Assembly: GCA_964551015.1 (NCBI GenBank)
Contig: CAZKBP010000084.1
Span: 1 to 7,197 of the forward strand
From: CAZKBP01 sp964551015
GTDB lineage: Bacteria; Bacteroidota; Bacteroidia; Cytophagales; Microscillaceae
Direction: 5' to 3'
Length of the DNA: 7,197 nucleotides
The notes under the pieces: generated by a model
The model's input: only the letters and a program-made list of their open reading frames with translations
Told to the model about the DNA's origin: nothing
Database searches by the model: none
Program-made: the position numbers and the translations under genes
Shown: positions 5,767 to 7,197 of the stretch, in pieces
Numbering within the stretch: position 1 is the first letter of the stretch
Layout: every line of letters starts with the position of its first letter

Positions 5767-6381
5767 TTATGGAATCCAGGCATACCATACTTTCCATATA
5801 ACAGGAACCGCTGCGGGGGTTTCTTTATTCTTGAAGTTAACGGTCAATCGCCCTTTATTTTCCTCGATAGAAATAGTTTGAATTTGTTGATCTCTTGCAC
5901 CCGTCAAGCCAAAAGAAAAGCCTCTTAATACAAAAGCATATTTATCATAGTTTTCCTCACCTTCTGGAGGGGGTGGAATGGTCATCTCTCTGGGCAGTAT
6001 ATCTACCCCAGTCATTACACCAATACTAAAATCACTTCCAATACTGGCTGGCACTAAATCATAATAACGAATATTATAAAAATACTCACTTCGCCTGCTA
6101 TTATTAAATCCAATTCTTGATAGGCCATCTTCAGGGGTATTTGGTTCTATCCCCATATATTGAAGTTCAGCATCTCCAGATGGGAACCTGAAATAGAATG
6201 ATTGTAGCAAAGGCACATCCGCATTGGGATAATCTATATCCTTTGTTCCATTTGCAAAATTACTCACACCTTTGGTAGTTCCTAAACTTGTTGTAATTGG
6301 ACAATCATCTGGTTCTGGATGACAACTTATTAGTAATAGAATTAGAATTGTCCACAAGTTGATTTGTCTCAGAATTCTCAT
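5767..6381 (-). CDS. Putative lipoprotein with two repeats of an unrecognised beta-rich domain
   Basis: A 204-residue protein. Residues 1-19 are a lipoprotein signal peptide ending L-L-I-S|C20; HPEPDD follows, an acidic mature end compatible with Bacteroidota surface export. I do not recognise the rest. Two units share a pattern: residues 58-111 (LLQSFYFRF, LQYMGI, GLSRIGF, YNIRYYDLVP) and 148-204 (FVLRGFSFGL, IQTISI, GRLTVNF, VIWKVWYAWIP), joined by a 36-residue linker with a proline run (PPPP). Alternating hydrophobic residues suggest beta-sandwich units. A third unit follows in the same frame after the TAA at 5767-5769, so this may be a truncated product. The ATG at 6379-6381 fits the signal peptide and the -7 box 33 bp upstream. 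Base composition is very AT-rich (15 of 60 G+C at 6061-6120), unlike the left half of the window. It was probably transcribed alone. Confidence 0.8.
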   Translation of the reverse strand: MRILRQINLWTILILLLISCHPEPDDCPITTSLGTTKGVSNFANGTKDIDYPNADVPLLQSFYFRFPSGDAELQYMGIEPNTPEDGLSRIGFNNSRRSEYFYNIRYYDLVPASIGSDFSIGVMTGVDILPREMTIPPPPEGEENYDKYAFVLRGFSFGLTGARDQQIQTISIEENKGRLTVNFKNKETPAAVPVIWKVWYAWIP

Positions 6382-6413
6382 AATTTATAAAGTTTAAAGT
6401 TGTTGTAATATTT

Positions 6414-6421
6414 CAAAACTA
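6414..6421 (-). promoter_or_regulatory. Candidate -7 box (TAGTTTTG) for the interrupted lipoprotein gene
   Basis: On the minus strand TAGTTTTG matches TAnnTTTG fully and lies 33 bp before the ATG at 6381, giving a leader of about 25 nt. An ATCTC / GAGAT inverted repeat (6421-6435) abuts its upstream side. No TTTG -33 box is present at the usual spacing, so support is from the -7 match and distance only. Confidence 0.4.
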
Positions 6422-6578
6422 TCTCAAATAGAGATGGCGTGGATCATCCCAGATAATTATCGTGAGTCCGTTACTCTTTTACACCTTCAATAGCCTTGTA
6501 TCTAAAACTCAAAAAAGGTTACCGGAATGAGGAAGTTTTTTTAGACAAGAATAACAGGCTGGATTAGGAAGGAACGAA

Positions 6579-7197
6579 CTACTGATTTTTAAACTCCTTA
6601 ATCTCTTTCTCTAGCCTATCTTTTTCAAAATCAGGAGCATCCCGGATGGCTTTATTAAAGAAAAACTCCGCATACTCTTTGACTTTCTGATCACTTAACT
6701 CTTCTTCCTCCAAATGAATATTTTTGCCCTCCCAAAAATGCTTGCCCAGTTTGAGGGATACCCAGTATTTGACTTTTTCTTCCTGGAGGGTTTTAATGAA
6801 AATATTAGGAACGCCAGCCAAATAAAACTCTCCCTCTGAAAAAGCATAGACTCTTTTGGGGATATAAATATCAAAAGGTTCTAAAAACTGATGATTGGCT
6901 AACCAGTGATTAGTGAGGATACCTTTAGAAGTCCAAATCACTGATCTAACATAACTTTTAAACTGATAAGTCTGTAAATTATTCCCTGCTAAATCCCATA
7001 TTTTGACTGTACCATCAACACATCCCGTCAGGATTTGATTGCCCGGTGGGGAAAAGGCTACTGAACTGACAGCCTCAGCATGCCCCTCGAAAGTCCGGAG
7101 GGTATTTCCCTGCATATCCCATAATTTGGCGGTATTGTCCCAGCTTCCCGTCAGGATTTGCTGCCCAGAGGGGGAAAAGGCCACTTCAATCACCCCT
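6579..7197 (-). CDS. WD40 repeat protein, C-terminal part (cut by window edge)
   Basis: The minus-strand frame is open to the right edge, so the N-terminus lies outside; the GTG at 7191-7193 is an internal Val codon in a WD repeat and not a start. Two clear WD40 blades with a 41-residue period are seen (AFSPSGQQILTGSWDNTAKLWD and the GHAEAVSSVAFSPPGNQ blade ending KIWDL), then a degenerate blade (VRSVIWTSKGILTNHW). The last roughly 100 residues are not WD40: a segment YAFSEGEFYLAGVPN, then a charged, probably helical tail (HLEEEELSDQKVKEYAEFF, EKDRLEKEIKEF) ending at TAG 6579-6581. WD40 propellers are protein-interaction scaffolds; in Bacteroidota this style of blade is often joined to an N-terminal NACHT/AAA ATPase, TIR or caspase-like domain, which cannot be checked here. 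No signal peptide can be judged. A gap of 197 bp and a separate -7 box separate it from the next gene. Confidence 0.88.
   Translation of the reverse strand, partial: GVIEVAFSPSGQQILTGSWDNTAKLWDMQGNTLRTFEGHAEAVSSVAFSPPGNQILTGCVDGTVKIWDLAGNNLQTYQFKSYVRSVIWTSKGILTNHWLANHQFLEPFDIYIPKRVYAFSEGEFYLAGVPNIFIKTLQEEKVKYWVSLKLGKHFWEGKNIHLEEEELSDQKVKEYAEFFFNKAIRDAPDFEKDRLEKEIKEFKNQ

Noticed and set aside
5563..5928. Plus-strand frame of 121 codons crossing the in-frame TAA of the lipoprotein, downstream of the TACCTTTG box
   Set aside because: It was considered as the target of the orphan promoter, but its translation has no signal, domain or start context and mirrors the minus-strand repeats.
7191..7193. 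GTG as start codon of the WD40 protein
   Set aside because: The frame continues upstream to the window edge, and the codon sits within a WD40 blade just before EVAFSPSG, so it is an internal valine.

Overview
The window looks like a chromosomal segment of a Bacteroidota bacterium. It carries a type A Por/type IX secretion (T9SS) sorting domain, several predicted lipoproteins with acidic residues just after the lipidated cysteine, AT-rich translation starts without Shine-Dalgarno sequences, and TAnnTTTG boxes of the Bacteroidota sigma factor type. The FG-GAP, WD40 and 'NTFIG' repeat proteins suggest a Saprospira-like gliding marine or freshwater genus, but that is inference from style and not from a marker gene. 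No RNA genes, insertion sequences, CRISPR arrays, phage replication genes or origins were found.

Layout. (1) 1-969, minus: N-terminal part of an FG-GAP repeat secreted protein, cut by the left edge, with an unusually long arginine-rich leader before its signal peptide. (2) 1205-2674, plus, divergent from it across about 235 bp: a lipoprotein with a PKD-like domain and a seven-bladed propeller. (3) 2855-5149, minus, convergent with the lipoprotein: a 764-residue secreted fibre-like protein made of two arrays of a 17-residue NTFxG repeat (23 units in all), a tail-fibre-like stem, a coiled coil and a T9SS type A domain. A probable terminator lies just behind it. (4) 5150-5499: a 350 bp gap holding a hairpin, a 20 bp near-palindrome and a plus-strand TACCTTTG box with no obvious target gene. 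(5) 5500-6381, minus: a lipoprotein built from three diverged copies of an unrecognised roughly 60-residue beta-rich unit, interrupted by one in-frame TAA between the second and third copies. (6) 6579-7197, minus: C-terminal end of a WD40 protein, cut by the right edge.

Five gene loci are present. Four of them are predicted to be exported (Sec signal peptide, lipoprotein, or Sec plus T9SS), and all are built from internal repeats, so the region reads as a cell-surface protein neighbourhood. Nothing shows that the genes form one pathway. Each seems to be its own transcription unit, judging by orientation and gap lengths. The best candidates for something new are the interrupted three-repeat lipoprotein and the fibre protein that combines phage-tail-fibre-like architecture with a T9SS anchor in place of the usual C-terminal chaperone.
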